Notes: generated by a model from the letters alone, not told the origin. Positions 1 to 9,538 are shown, counted from the stretch's first letter. The stretch is 64,000 nt of DNA from Chitinivibrionia bacterium (GCA_009779925.1 WRAZ01000005.1:1-64000), one strand, 5' to 3'. Made by a program: numbers and translations.

Positions 1-351
1 GGAATTAAGCGAATTATGGACTATTTCAAAGAAGAAAACCTACCGACACCTATATTTGAAACTTCTGTCGACAGTTTTAAGGTTACTGTTTTTTGTAAGA
101 CAACCGGAGAAAATGTCGGAGAAAATGTCGGAGAAAATGTCGGAGAAAATGTCGGAGAAAATCAAGCAATAATATTAAGAGCAATAAAAAACAACCAGAG
201 AATTACAACTGAAGAGTTGTCGGGGATTTTGCAAAAAACGACTCGAACTATTGAACGAAATTTGAAGGCGCTCAAATCTGCCGGCACAATAGAACGCATT
301 GGCGCGGACAAAGGCGGTTACTGGAAAATCTTACAAGGAGAAGAAAAATAA
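1..351 (+). CDS. C-terminal end of a Schlafen-AlbA_2 family ATP-binding regulator (5' truncated by window)
   Basis: The reading frame is open from base 1, and the residues GIKRI-MDYFKEENLPTPIFE match the end of the ATPase-like C-terminal part of AlbA_2/RecG-like regulators, so the first ATG in view (16) is internal. A run of GENV repeats (106-163) follows, then a winged-helix HTH with TTEELSGIL...TIERNLKALKSAGTIERIG and a terminal GGYW. Such proteins are thought to be DNA-binding regulators; the target is unknown. A glycosyltransferase gene follows directly. Family assignment is fairly secure; function is inferred. Confidence 0.75.
   Translation, partial: GIKRIMDYFKEENLPTPIFETSVDSFKVTVFCKTTGENVGENVGENVGENVGENQAIILRAIKNNQRITTEELSGILQKTTRTIERNLKALKSAGTIERIGADKGGYWKILQGEEK
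106..163 (+). repeat. 12-bp in-frame tandem repeat (GGAGAAAATGTC, 4.8 copies)
   Basis: Four perfect copies plus ten bases of a fifth encode GENV-GENV-GENV-GENV-GEN, a linker between the ATPase-like and winged-helix parts. Unit length is a multiple of three, so slippage changes linker length without a frameshift. Confidence 0.95.
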
Positions 352-352
352 T

Positions 353-1192
353 ATGCCTAAACTTTCGATAATAACAATAAATCTAAACAACAAAGACGGA
401 CTTGTAAATACCGCTAAAAGTGTTGTGACGCAAACTTGGACGGATTACGAATGGATAATAATTGATGGCGGCTCAACAGACGGAAGTGTTGACGTTATAA
501 AAGAATACGCAGAGAAAACCGACAAGCTTGTTTATTGGTGTAGTGAGCCGGACGGCGGAATTTATCAAGGAATGAATAAAGGAATTGCCAAAGCAAACGG
601 AGAATACTGTTGGTTTCTTAATTCTGGGGATTGTGCATATAAAAATACTACACTGGAAGAAATTTTCGCCAACGAGTTTGATGAAGATATTATTAAAGGT
701 ATATTGGTAATGGAAAAAAAAGGACAGGATTATAATGAAATATGGGATTCTGCTTTTCATATTTCTCGTTCTCAAAGAAAACTGCCGGTATCCGACAAAG
801 AAACCAGAGGACCGATTTATTGGGTTTCTGAAACACTTCCGCATCAGGCAACGTTTACTAAAACAGCATTTATGAGAAAACTAGGCTGTTTCGACCTTGA
901 AGGAGATGTAGGTTTTTTTATGTTTGCTATGGTAAAGAATAATGCAACTGTAAAATATTTACCATTGAAATTTGCCTTTTTTGAAGATTGCGGAGTATCT
1001 AATAGCGCAGGATTTGCTAAGAAGTCTAAAGAAAGGCGAATTAGATTATATAAAAAATATTTTTTATTACCTTATTGGTTTTACAAAATATTATCGTCCA
1101 TAATAATTGGCAAACTTTCTTTTTGGCGAAAAACGTATGAACGAACTTTTACTCCTATTAAGGAAGGAAAATACGCAAGAAACGCATTTTGA
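353..1192 (+). CDS. Glycosyltransferase family 2 (WcaA/colanic-acid type)
   Basis: A 279-residue GT-A fold sugar transferase for surface polysaccharide assembly, expected at the cytoplasmic face of the membrane. The N-terminus has the typical KLSIITINLNN strand, then WIIIDGGSTDGS (nucleotide-sugar binding) and PDGGIYQGMNKGI, followed by FLNSGD in the DXD position. The start at 353 is preferred over an earlier in-frame ATG at 299 because AAGGAG lies just upstream and residue 2 onward matches the family start. First gene of the glycan cluster; donor sugar cannot be read from sequence. Confidence 0.85.
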   Translation: MPKLSIITINLNNKDGLVNTAKSVVTQTWTDYEWIIIDGGSTDGSVDVIKEYAEKTDKLVYWCSEPDGGIYQGMNKGIAKANGEYCWFLNSGDCAYKNTTLEEIFANEFDEDIIKGILVMEKKGQDYNEIWDSAFHISRSQRKLPVSDKETRGPIYWVSETLPHQATFTKTAFMRKLGCFDLEGDVGFFMFAMVKNNATVKYLPLKFAFFEDCGVSNSAGFAKKSKERRIRLYKKYFLLPYWFYKILSSIIIGKLSFWRKTYERTFTPIKEGKYARNAF

Positions 1193-1209
1193 GTTCTCTA
1201 TTAAAGGTG

Positions 1210-1223
1210 GCATATAATATTTT
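1210..1223 (+). promoter_or_regulatory. Promoter-like motif GCATATAATATTTT
   Basis: Member of the window-wide motif family, oriented toward the GT2 gene whose ATG lies 25 bases downstream of the TATTTT block. Confidence 0.5.
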
Positions 1224-1248
1224 ACAGAGAAAATTGGAAAGGTAAAAA

Positions 1249-2190
1249 ATGTTTTTGTCAATAATTATTCCTGTTTGGAACGGAGAGCTTTTTGTCGGTA
1301 ACATTCTGTCTCAATTGACAGAACAAAACCTTAAAGACGTTGAAGTAATCGTTGTCAACGATGGTTCTACCGATAACACAGAAAGCGTAGTGCTTAAATA
1401 TGCAAAAAGAAACTCTAACATCAAACTAATATCATTGGATAAGAACTCAGGCGTTTCTGTCGCAAGAAATGCCGGAATTGAAAATTCTAACGGAAAACAC
1501 GTTTGGTTTCTTGACGCCGATGATGCGATACCTAATAATGTAATCAATATTTTACGAGATGCTATAAATGATAAAACGGCGGACGTTTTTTTGTTTAGTT
1601 TCAAAGATGATAGTTGTATAGAGTGGGTAAACGATAATCAATGTATGGCAGCGAAAGAATTTTTGATAAAAGTTATAGGGTGTCGTATTCGTTTTCATTT
1701 GTGTAGTGTCATTTTCAACAAGAATTTTTTAGTAAGAGAAAAATTACGATTTGTTGTTGGTAGAAAATTGGGACAAGATATAGAGTTTTGTATGAAAGCG
1801 TTTGCTTCTTCCGACGAGTCCTACTCATCTTCAAGTGTTATATATTTTTATATTTGCAGAGACGATTCGGCTACGCAGGGCGGAAAGCGATATATTGGCG
1901 AGCGCATTGAAATGGAAATGGAAAATTTGCTTGAACAGAAAAAATATATCTCAGAAAGACACCAGACCTTAGAAAAGTATATAAATTATTACGTATTACA
2001 AAAATATTTTGGTTTTATATTACAGTATATAAAGCAAAAACAAAAAGACAAAAACACAACAGATATATTGATAAAACATAAGTATTTGTTTGCAAAGCCG
2101 CTTGCTTTTTATTTTCCTAAAACGATCGTGTTTTGGGTGTTAAGATTTTTGCCTATGAAATTGGTTTTCAATGTTTTTGGAAAAAATTAG
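1249..2190 (+). CDS. Glycosyltransferase family 2
   Basis: A 313-residue GT2 enzyme. It shows FLSIIIPVWNGE at the N-terminus, VIVVNDGSTDNTE, SVARNAGIENSNGKHVWFLDADD (the D-A-D-D metal/nucleotide site), and a C-terminal region rich in aromatic and basic residues that likely contacts membrane. GGAAAGG precedes the ATG at a good distance. The next gene begins inside or just after its 3' end, suggesting co-transcription. Substrate unknown; probably adds a sugar to an exported glycan. Confidence 0.85.
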   Translation: MFLSIIIPVWNGELFVGNILSQLTEQNLKDVEVIVVNDGSTDNTESVVLKYAKRNSNIKLISLDKNSGVSVARNAGIENSNGKHVWFLDADDAIPNNVINILRDAINDKTADVFLFSFKDDSCIEWVNDNQCMAAKEFLIKVIGCRIRFHLCSVIFNKNFLVREKLRFVVGRKLGQDIEFCMKAFASSDESYSSSSVIYFYICRDDSATQGGKRYIGERIEMEMENLLEQKKYISERHQTLEKYINYYVLQKYFGFILQYIKQKQKDKNTTDILIKHKYLFAKPLAFYFPKTIVFWVLRFLPMKLVFNVFGKN

Positions 2191-2206
2191 CGGAAAGGTT
2201 GACTGT

Positions 2207-3256
2207 ATGCGCGGTATTACTAAGATTGTATTTATGGCAAATGATGACAGACCACAAGGAGGTATGACGGATAGGTTTCGAGCAATGACGGCGTTGTATA
2301 AAATATGCAAAGAATGCGGCTTCCAATTCAAAATAAATCATACTGTTCCATTTGACTTGTCTGATTATTTACACCCTAATTATGATTGGAAAATATCAGA
2401 AAATCAAATACAGGAAAACAAAGAAAAGAGCGTGTCACTTTCTTATTTTGAGGGATGGTGGGCTGTTGAATCTAAACAATACTCTGATACTATACAATAT
2501 GCAGGAAGATTAACTTGCAAGGAGGTAATAACCATTCTTAAAGACCTTTCTGCAAGTTACGAATATATTTTATTCTATACAAATATGAGTTTTTTTCAGA
2601 AGGAATATGGGTGCTTGTTTAATGAATTGTTCCATCTTTCAACAGAATTGCAAGATGTTATAGATTTCCATCGCAACAAGATGAACAATGATTATTTTAC
2701 AGCGGTATTTCGTTTTCAAAACTTGTTGGATGATTTTGATGAGTTTTCAGAGTTTCCAACACTACCTGCGGAATTACAGGAAGTTTTTATACAGCAGAAC
2801 ATTAATCATTTAATAAAAATTCACAAACGAAATAAAGATAGAAAAATTTTAGTATGTTCAGACAGTGTGAGATTTAGAAATGCTGCGGCTATGTATGATT
2901 TTGTTTATACTATAGGCGAAAAAAGACAACATACGTGTAATTCAAAAATAGAAAAACAAAGTGTTTTGCTTTCATTTGTCGATTATTTTTTAATTTCGTA
3001 TTCAAGTAAAGTTTTTTTAATAGTTGATAAAGTTAAGAATAAAAACAAGAAATATCAAAGCTATAGAAGTCAATTCCCTTATTGGGCTTCACGACACAGA
3101 AATGTGGATTATGTCGTAATAGATTATCGAATTAAAGAAGCGTTGAAGCAAATTATGAAAAAAATAGTGCCGTTAATATTGCGGGAATACAGCATTAAAT
3201 TTATGGGTTTGACCAAATTTTACAAAAAAACTGTTTTTTCATATTTTGCTTGTTAG
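2207..3256 (+). CDS. Putative NodZ/fucosyltransferase-like polysaccharide biosynthesis protein
   Basis: About 349 residues without a signal peptide. The N-terminus IVFMANDDRPQGGMTDRFRAM reads like the donor-site start of fucosyltransferase-type enzymes (G-G-M-x-D-R). Later segments FRFQNLLDDFDE and ILVCSDSVRFRNAA followed by FVDYFLISYSSKVFLI resemble the SDS and acceptor loops of NodZ-like proteins from polysaccharide loci. The start at 2207 is chosen because GGAAAGG sits about ten bases upstream; an in-frame ATG at 2171 would overlap the preceding gene. Family call is tentative and rests on remembered motifs. Confidence 0.5.
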   Translation: MRGITKIVFMANDDRPQGGMTDRFRAMTALYKICKECGFQFKINHTVPFDLSDYLHPNYDWKISENQIQENKEKSVSLSYFEGWWAVESKQYSDTIQYAGRLTCKEVITILKDLSASYEYILFYTNMSFFQKEYGCLFNELFHLSTELQDVIDFHRNKMNNDYFTAVFRFQNLLDDFDEFSEFPTLPAELQEVFIQQNINHLIKIHKRNKDRKILVCSDSVRFRNAAAMYDFVYTIGEKRQHTCNSKIEKQSVLLSFVDYFLISYSSKVFLIVDKVKNKNKKYQSYRSQFPYWASRHRNVDYVVIDYRIKEALKQIMKKIVPLILREYSIKFMGLTKFYKKTVFSYFAC

Positions 3257-3269
3257 CATATATTATTTT
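3256..3269 (+). promoter_or_regulatory. Promoter-like motif GCATATATTATTTT
   Basis: Same motif family; TATTTT ends 35 bases before the FkbM methyltransferase ATG. Confidence 0.5.
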
Positions 3270-3303
3270 GTGAGAGTTTGTTAGATAATTAGGAGGAAGT
3301 CTA

Positions 3304-4197
3304 ATGCAATTATTGCAGTTTTTTATGGCGAAATTAAAGTGTAGTTTTTTGTGGCGTAGTTTTAGATACTACGTTTTTACCCGTACAGATTTGTCCTTTT
3401 TAGGGTTTAACAAAACTAATTTGCGGCATTTTGAGCGTATGGGGACAAACGAGGATTCTGTCCTCTTTTTTTCGTCAAATGTTGAGCGGGTTGATGCTGT
3501 AATAAATACACTCGCCGATGAAAAAAGTAAAAAAATGTATCTTGGCATGATCAAATATCGCCAAACTCGCCGCAGAAATGATTTTCCTTTACAATCCCCC
3601 CCCAAAAACCAATATTTCATAAAAGAATTTGCCTTAACAAAAAATGAAGTTTTTATAGATGGCGGAGCTTTTATCGGAGACACGATAAGCAAGTTTTTGG
3701 CTTGTGGCAAAGGATACAGGCAAATTATAGCGTTTGAGCCAGGCACTGTTAACTTTAAAAAACTTACAAAAACTTACGGAAAACAACCTAGGATAAGTTT
3801 AATAAATGCTTGTATATGTGACTATGATGGAGAGGTGTCTTTTTGTGATGCAAGCGGAATGAACTCTCGAATAACAGACAGTAAACGCTCTTCTGAGAGG
3901 GATTGGGGTGGTAGTGGAGTTAACAATATAGTTAACTCCAAAACTATAGATGGTCTGGAGATGGAAATGGTTTCATTTATAAAAATGGACATAGAGGGTG
4001 CAGAGTTGAACGCATTAAAAGGTGCAGAGAAAACAATACTCAGAGATAAGCCCAAATTGGCAATTTGTATCTATCATAGCGACGAAGATATGATCAGTAT
4101 TGCTGAATATATTCACAAATTAGTGCCTGAATACAAATTATACGTTAGGCATCACGGAGTAGGCTATCTTGAAACGGTATTGTATGCGACTGTGTAG
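3304..4197 (+). CDS. FkbM family SAM-dependent methyltransferase
   Basis: A 297-residue protein with a class I methyltransferase core: VFIDGGAFIGDTISKF is motif I (SAM binding), IIAFEPG is the acidic ribose-binding strand, and SFIKMDIEGAELNALKGA is the FkbM signature followed by KLAICIYHS. Members O-methylate sugars or polyketides; in this glycan island a sugar O-methyltransferase is the likely role. A clear AGGAGG-like site lies just upstream. The gene converges with the minus-strand GT genes downstream. Confidence 0.85.
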   Translation: MQLLQFFMAKLKCSFLWRSFRYYVFTRTDLSFLGFNKTNLRHFERMGTNEDSVLFFSSNVERVDAVINTLADEKSKKMYLGMIKYRQTRRRNDFPLQSPPKNQYFIKEFALTKNEVFIDGGAFIGDTISKFLACGKGYRQIIAFEPGTVNFKKLTKTYGKQPRISLINACICDYDGEVSFCDASGMNSRITDSKRSSERDWGGSGVNNIVNSKTIDGLEMEMVSFIKMDIEGAELNALKGAEKTILRDKPKLAICIYHSDEDMISIAEYIHKLVPEYKLYVRHHGVGYLETVLYATV

Positions 4198-4266
4198 TAT
4201 AAGATCATTTGTAGAGAGTGTGTGTCAAGCATTGGCACGGAAAAAATAACAGCCGAATTTCTCTGT

Positions 4267-5100
4267 TTACTGTATAGGCACCACTATCGTTTTCAAAAGC
4301 CCTAAAATTCTGGAAACCATAAACAGGAAACTATATTTTGTTGGAGATTTCAGGTATATCACGATTATGGCAAAAGATGATTTAAGGCGATTTTTTATTG
4401 TGTATGCCAAAGAAACTTTTCTTGTTACCAATGAATTATCTCTTGTTCTTCTATAATAAACGGCGGTTTTATCTGTAAATTGCATTTTCATTTTCTTGTC
4501 TGAAATTGCAAACATAAACACTACATCTTCATTGTTTTGTAATTTTTCAGGAAATCTGTGCGCTCCTATCATATCACGGGGAATTAGTTTACAGTAAGGA
4601 GTTGAAAAGTATGAGCGAGTATTAAGTACGTTTAGGTTTTTATTTTTCATTTTTTCATAAACATCGGTTATATAAAAATTTTTCTCATTTGATATATTTT
4701 CAACAAACGCCTTTATATAAGATAACGGAATTAGACCGTTTTTTGCAATATCATACAATCCTTGCAAATAATTTTCGGAAATCAAATCATCGTCGTCAAT
4801 AAAAGTTAAATATTTGCCTTTTGATTGTTCAATTCCAACGTTGCGCGCATTTGAAACTCCGGCAATATTGGTATAAATTAATTCATATTGAAAATTGCAT
4901 TGCGATAAACAATTGCTAATAAATGAGTGGTATGGCTCTTGTTCTCCGTTAAGCACTATTATAATTTCAAATTTATTTTTATCGAAACTCTGGTTGTTCA
5001 GAGACTGCAGGCACTCTAATATATAATCTTGTGGTTTATACGTTGGGATAATTACTGATATAGTAGTATTTTGACTATCGCTGTAATTGGTATTTTTCAC
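4267..5100 (-). CDS. Glycosyltransferase family 2
   Basis: A 277-residue GT2 enzyme starting TTISVIIPTYKPQ, with FEIIIVLNGE, GVSNARNVGIEQSKGKYLTFIDDDD as the metal-binding region and a hydrophobic C-terminal tail. Its start codon overlaps the stop of the upstream GT4 gene by four bases, so the two are translationally coupled. Expected to act on the same exported glycan; specificity unknown. Confidence 0.85.
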   Translation of the reverse strand: MKNTNYSDSQNTTISVIIPTYKPQDYILECLQSLNNQSFDKNKFEIIIVLNGEQEPYHSFISNCLSQCNFQYELIYTNIAGVSNARNVGIEQSKGKYLTFIDDDDLISENYLQGLYDIAKNGLIPLSYIKAFVENISNEKNFYITDVYEKMKNKNLNVLNTRSYFSTPYCKLIPRDMIGAHRFPEKLQNNEDVVFMFAISDKKMKMQFTDKTAVYYRRTRDNSLVTRKVSLAYTIKNRLKSSFAIIVIYLKSPTKYSFLFMVSRILGLLKTIVVPIQ

Positions 5101-6248
5101 AACTCTTCATACCCTTCCAGCTTTTCATTCCAAGAATACTTGGATTGCACCATTTCATATCCGGCTGCACCTATATCGTTGCGCATATTTTCGTTTTGCA
5201 TTAACGATATAACAGCATTTGCAAAATCGGTTTTTTCGTCTGTAATAACACAATTTTGGTTTGACACAAGTTCAGGAATACCTGCCGATATGCAAGATGT
5301 CAGTACTGTTGGAATGCCGCAAGCCATAGAAATTAACACTTTGTTTTGAATACCTGCAGCAATACGCAAAGGTGCAACAGATACTGCCGCGTCTTTTATC
5401 TCGTTTTCGATTGATTGAACAAATCCGCTTACTATAATATTTTTTCCGTCTGCCATATTTTGAATAAACCCAGGAGGCTCAGCGCCGATTATGTGAAACA
5501 CAGCATTTGGAATTGCTTTTTTTATTACAGGGAAAATCTCGTCTATGAAAAATTTTACAGCATCACTATTTTGCAGTGTGCGCATATTACCGACAAATAC
5601 AATCTTGTTTTTATTGTATCCTGCCGGAATTTTCGGCAAGCATTGCACTCCGCAGGCATGCACTGACACTGATTTGTAATCAAGATGTTTTATATCTTCC
5701 TTTGATACAAAAACACATTTTTTATAGGCGTTTAATGTCTGTAATTCATGTTTTTTAATACGTTCGTTTTCAATTTTATAGATAAATTTCTTTAAAGAGA
5801 TGCCTGAAGAATTACTTGTAGAGGCGTACATTTTTGAAATTAAGTCGGTTGCTTCTACAATTGAATTTTCATGTAGGCGGCAAATGTTCAGGTAAGACAC
5901 CATTCTCTGCAAATGTGAAATATATAAATCCGGTTGCTCTATTTTAATTACTTTTTTGAACACCGACAGAAACTCAAATGAGAAATAATAACCGATTTGA
6001 AGCGGCTTGTTAAAAATAAATGCGAGTATTGTATTTATGTACGCTCTGATTTTTCTGTGTTTAATATAATAAATTTTATCATAGAGTTGTTCGGATAAAT
6101 TATTTTTAATATCTTTGTTATCATAATAAGAAACTAAAATAAGTTGGTGTCCTTTACTTTTCAAGTAGCGGCATATATTATTTATACGTAAAACATCACC
6201 GCCATTCTCCGGAAACGGGAAACGAGGAGTCAGAATGCAGATTTTCAT
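5097..6248 (-). CDS. Glycosyltransferase family 4 (GT-B fold)
   Basis: A 383-residue protein with the usual two-domain layout: N-terminal MKICILTPRFPFPENGGD and a C-terminal donor domain with IVFVGNM, FHIIGAEPP, VSGFVQSIENEI, and AAGIQNKVLISMACGIPTV, the E-x7-E-like nucleotide-sugar site with a substitution. Resembles the TIGR03087-type exosortase-associated sugar transferases, but no exosortase is nearby. First gene of a two-gene minus-strand operon with the GT2 gene. Likely transfers a sugar in capsule or O-antigen assembly. Confidence 0.8.
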   Translation of the reverse strand: MKICILTPRFPFPENGGDVLRINNICRYLKSKGHQLILVSYYDNKDIKNNLSEQLYDKIYYIKHRKIRAYINTILAFIFNKPLQIGYYFSFEFLSVFKKVIKIEQPDLYISHLQRMVSYLNICRLHENSIVEATDLISKMYASTSNSSGISLKKFIYKIENERIKKHELQTLNAYKKCVFVSKEDIKHLDYKSVSVHACGVQCLPKIPAGYNKNKIVFVGNMRTLQNSDAVKFFIDEIFPVIKKAIPNAVFHIIGAEPPGFIQNMADGKNIIVSGFVQSIENEIKDAAVSVAPLRIAAGIQNKVLISMACGIPTVLTSCISAGIPELVSNQNCVITDEKTDFANAVISLMQNENMRNDIGAAGYEMVQSKYSWNEKLEGYEEL

Positions 6249-6282
6249 TTAGATATCCTTTAAGTTTTACAAGTTTGGCTGT

Positions 6283-6300
6283 AAATATACGTTTTCCCGC
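6283..6300 (-). promoter_or_regulatory. Promoter-like motif GCGGGAAAACGTATATTT
   Basis: Same motif family on the minus strand, 35 bases before the GT4 start. Confidence 0.45.
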
Positions 6301-6372
6301 TCTTAAATAGCAATGGAATTGACAAATAAAATGAAAATTGATTGAACCGGCTCAATATTCTGCTGACAATTT

Positions 6373-7611
6373 TCACCTTTCCGCCGCGAAAATTGTTAAT
6401 TTCAGTTCTGTTTCATCGATCAATTCATAGACCGGTTTTTTGCCTGAAACGGATAGGCTTTCCGAGTATATAATAGGCACTCCGTCGCCGCGCTTGTCCA
6501 TAAGGTATTTTCTGTAAGTGTTGACCGTGTCAAAATTCATTGGCGTACGAGCAAGCAAAGAACTTATCAACTCGTTTCGCGAATATTGCCTAAGCGGCAA
6601 ACTCTCTAAAGTCATTGTGTTTGGAATTGCTCCGGGAGAATAAATTTCCAACTTGTCCGAAAAAATACGCAGCCTTATTTTTGAGCCGTAAATAGAATAA
6701 TCGCGATGCGCAACAGCGTTTACAAGCGCCTCAAATACTGCACTTAAAGAATATTGCGGAAATTCGGTTCGCTCAGGATTTTTAACTCCTGCTACGCGCA
6801 TATTGCGTTTCACGAATTTACAGGCTTCTTTTATCTGCACGTCAAGCGGTCCCGTTATGTCTTGCATATCTAATTGTTCGGAATTATTACTTTCTCCAAG
6901 ATAACAAACAGCCTGAATAAAAGCGTTCGGAATAAACTTTTCGGGAGAATCGCAGCAAAATAGTATTCCGGTAATTGTTGGGCGAATTTCTCCGCTTTCG
7001 TCAAAATCCGCAAGTTTTAATTTTGTCAAAAACTCCTTGTCGGCTTCGGGGGATAAGTTTGTGCGAAAACGTTCCCACAATTTTTTATCCATATCAGACA
7101 AGCGAGAGTTCATAACAATCTGCTCGTCAAAACAAATTAACCTATTTTGAGACCTTTGCTGAAAAAGACGCGATAAAACCTCCGGCGTCATTTCTCGTTT
7201 GGAACTTCCTATTCGAGTAAAATAGCCATTGCTACTTTTGTGGACAAAAATGCTTTTAGGTATATCTATCGTTATTATGTTTTTATCATTGCCGCCCTCG
7301 TCGATTATGGATATTTTACGGATAGCGCACTCTAACGGTGGATTTATCAAATCATTAGCTATGTCTCGCAACCATCTTTCAACAACGTCTAATTTATCAA
7401 TCGGGATACCTGCTATTTCGCGGGTTTTGTCGTCAACGCCAAGAAAAAATGCGCCACCTATGGTATTAGCCATAGCCGCCAACTCGTCCGCCATTGAATT
7501 ACGATGCGGAGCGGAAACCGAATTGTTTGTAAATTCAATACTTTTTAATTCAAGCCGACTATCCTCGCCGAGCTTTATTTGTTCTAATATTTTTTTCGTA
7601 TCTTCAAACAA
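6373..7611 (-). CDS. Schlafen-AlbA_2 domain ATP-binding protein
   Basis: A 412-residue protein. The N-terminal AlbA_2 domain has GEDSRLELKS, ADELAAMANTIGGAFFLGVDD and the GYFTRIGSSKREM hairpin; the C-terminal half holds the HATPase_c_4-like motif AVFEALVNAVAHRDYSIYGSKIRL and LEIYSPGAIPN. Members are widespread, poorly characterised, and often encoded in accessory or defence-related regions. No HTH repeat tail is visible, unlike the fragment at the window start. Monocistronic with its own promoter-like motif. Function inferred only as a regulator or nucleic-acid-binding protein. Confidence 0.8.
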   Translation of the reverse strand: MFEDTKKILEQIKLGEDSRLELKSIEFTNNSVSAPHRNSMADELAAMANTIGGAFFLGVDDKTREIAGIPIDKLDVVERWLRDIANDLINPPLECAIRKISIIDEGGNDKNIITIDIPKSIFVHKSSNGYFTRIGSSKREMTPEVLSRLFQQRSQNRLICFDEQIVMNSRLSDMDKKLWERFRTNLSPEADKEFLTKLKLADFDESGEIRPTITGILFCCDSPEKFIPNAFIQAVCYLGESNNSEQLDMQDITGPLDVQIKEACKFVKRNMRVAGVKNPERTEFPQYSLSAVFEALVNAVAHRDYSIYGSKIRLRIFSDKLEIYSPGAIPNTMTLESLPLRQYSRNELISSLLARTPMNFDTVNTYRKYLMDKRGDGVPIIYSESLSVSGKKPVYELIDETELKLTIFAAER

Positions 7612-7637
7612 ATGAGTACCCTCCGTTAATGATTCAG

Positions 7638-7655
7638 AAAATACGTTATTTCCGC
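7638..7655 (-). promoter_or_regulatory. Promoter-like motif GCGGAAATAACGTATTTT
   Basis: Same motif family, oriented to the AlbA_2 gene, 27 bases before its ATG. Confidence 0.55.
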
Positions 7656-7814
7656 TTTAAGGAAACCGAAAATTTCACCTGTTTCACAAAAACATCGCCA
7701 TATACAACGGAAAGCAATCGACATTTTCAGTTCCGCCGACATTTTTTGCGGACAGTTTTATTCCGTATTTGACGAAAACGGACTCCATTATAACGATTGC
7801 CCGTCATTATTGCT

Positions 7815-7831
7815 GCGGAAAATAGTATCTT
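7815..7831 (+). promoter_or_regulatory. Promoter-like motif GCGGAAAATAGTATCTT
   Basis: Same family with one change in the TATTTT block (TATCTT); 28 bases before the AAA ATPase start. It is divergent from the AlbA_2 promoter 170 bases away. Confidence 0.45.
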
Positions 7832-7858
7832 ACTGTTAATGTGAAAGGAAAAACAAAA

Positions 7859-9436
7859 ATGTCGGAACTTTTTTTTAATGTAGCGGGACCTTGCGTACCG
7901 GGGAAGCATTATATAGTTGATCCATTGCGCGGTATGAATGACGAATTGATGGATCTGATAAACAAGGAGCAATATTTTGTTATTCACGCTGCTCGTCAAA
8001 GCGGAAAAACAACACTTCTCTGGGAACTTGTCGATAAACTGAGTAATAGCGGTAAATATTATGCTTTATATTGTTCTTTGGAGGCACTGCAATCTTTTCC
8101 TGACCCGGAAAAGGGAATTCCTGAAATAGTAAAAGCAATAAAAACTTGTATAGAAACACAAGAATTGCCAAGCGGATTTGCCGGAAATGCAGATTATAGT
8201 AATACAACAGGCGTTCTAAAATCTTGTCTTACACGCTATTGTCGCTCTTTAGACAAACCGCTGATTATACTTTTTGACGAAGCGGATTGCTTGAATTCCA
8301 ACACTTTAATAACTTTTTTAAGGCAATTGCGAGATGGTTATGTATCAAGACCGAGAGTGCCTTTCGTTCACAGTGTTGCTTTAGTCGGAATGCGCAATAT
8401 TCGCGACTTCAAAGCGAAAGTCAGAGACGACAACGATACGCTCGGAAGCGCGAGCCCGTTTAACATTGTAAAGGAATCGCTTACAATAAGCACGTTTAGC
8501 AAAAACGATGTAATGTCGCTCTATTCACAGCACACCGCGCAAAAAGGTCAGGTTTTTGAAGAAGCAGCAGTCGATTATATCTACGATCAAACAAGCGGAC
8601 AGCCGTGGTTAGTAAACGCCATTGCTTGCGAATGTATAGAAAAAATTTGCAAAAATGATTATTCTGTTCCCATAACCGAAGAAATGGTGAAAACGGCAAT
8701 AAATAATTTAGTCAGAAAACGTCCGACGCATTTTGACAGTTTAATGGAACGTCTAAAAGAGCCGCGAGTTCGCAAAATTATACAGCCGCTGATTTTGGGA
8801 GAGGATTTGCCGGATAGAATATCTGATGACTATATGTATGCGAGAGATTTAGGGCTTATAAAAGAAACCGACGATAGGGCAGTAGAGCCGGGAAATAAAA
8901 TTTATGGAGAAATAATTATTCGCCTCCTAAATTATGGCGTGCAGGAAACTTTAATAACGGCAAGAGAAGACGACAAGCTTCCTAAATACATAAAAAATGG
9001 CAAAATTGATATAAATTTTCTAATTCGCGAATTTCAAGATTTTTGGCGAGAAAACAGCGAAATATGGGTTAAACGCTACGAAGAAGACCTGTATCAGTAT
9101 GTGGAAGCCGCGCCGCATTTGGTTTTTCAGGCATTTGTGCAAAGAGTGATAAACGGCGGCGGCGAAATCCACCGTGAAATGGCTCTCGGCACAAAACGCT
9201 CAGACATCTGTATAGAATGGGAAAAGCAAAAATATCCGATTGAACTCAAAATTTATGAAAGCGAAAAAACAAAAACGAAAGCCATAGAGCAAGTGCAAAT
9301 GTATATGGACAAAGTCGGAAGTAAAGACGGTTGGATAGTGGTTTTCGACAGAAGCGCCGAAAAAACTTGGGAAGAAAAACTGTATTTTGAAGAAACCACA
9401 GTCGGCGACAAAAGAATCCGTATCTTTGGGTGTTGA
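7859..9436 (+). CDS. AAA ATPase with C-terminal PD-(D/E)XK-like nuclease domain
   Basis: About 525 residues. N-terminal P-loop AARQSGKTTLLWEL, a Walker B-like strand PLIILFDEADCL, and a winged-helix-like middle region (SGQPWLVNAIACE is typical of AAA_14/ORC-like STAND ATPases). The C-terminus has RSDICIEW-x5-YPIELKIYES and an EQVQMYMD helix, the D...E-x-K arrangement of PD-(D/E)XK nucleases. The ATG at 7859 follows AAAGGA and is preferred over an upstream in-frame GTG at 7841. A paralogue lies at 50454-52022. Such genes are expanded in anaerobes; role unknown. Confidence 0.75.
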   Translation: MSELFFNVAGPCVPGKHYIVDPLRGMNDELMDLINKEQYFVIHAARQSGKTTLLWELVDKLSNSGKYYALYCSLEALQSFPDPEKGIPEIVKAIKTCIETQELPSGFAGNADYSNTTGVLKSCLTRYCRSLDKPLIILFDEADCLNSNTLITFLRQLRDGYVSRPRVPFVHSVALVGMRNIRDFKAKVRDDNDTLGSASPFNIVKESLTISTFSKNDVMSLYSQHTAQKGQVFEEAAVDYIYDQTSGQPWLVNAIACECIEKICKNDYSVPITEEMVKTAINNLVRKRPTHFDSLMERLKEPRVRKIIQPLILGEDLPDRISDDYMYARDLGLIKETDDRAVEPGNKIYGEIIIRLLNYGVQETLITAREDDKLPKYIKNGKIDINFLIREFQDFWRENSEIWVKRYEEDLYQYVEAAPHLVFQAFVQRVINGGGEIHREMALGTKRSDICIEWEKQKYPIELKIYESEKTKTKAIEQVQMYMDKVGSKDGWIVVFDRSAEKTWEEKLYFEETTVGDKRIRIFGC

Positions 9437-9538
9437 TGCAGTTGCGAAAATCTGTTCAGAGCATTTGGATTTTGCAAGAAGCCCAATATATTATACATTA
9501 GATATAAACCAATAGTCATTAAACAAAAGGAGCAAAAT

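Noticed and set aside
473-844. Long minus-strand frames opposite the glycosyltransferases and many similar ones elsewhere
   Set aside because: They are antisense to well-recognised genes, lack ribosome sites and show no family motifs.
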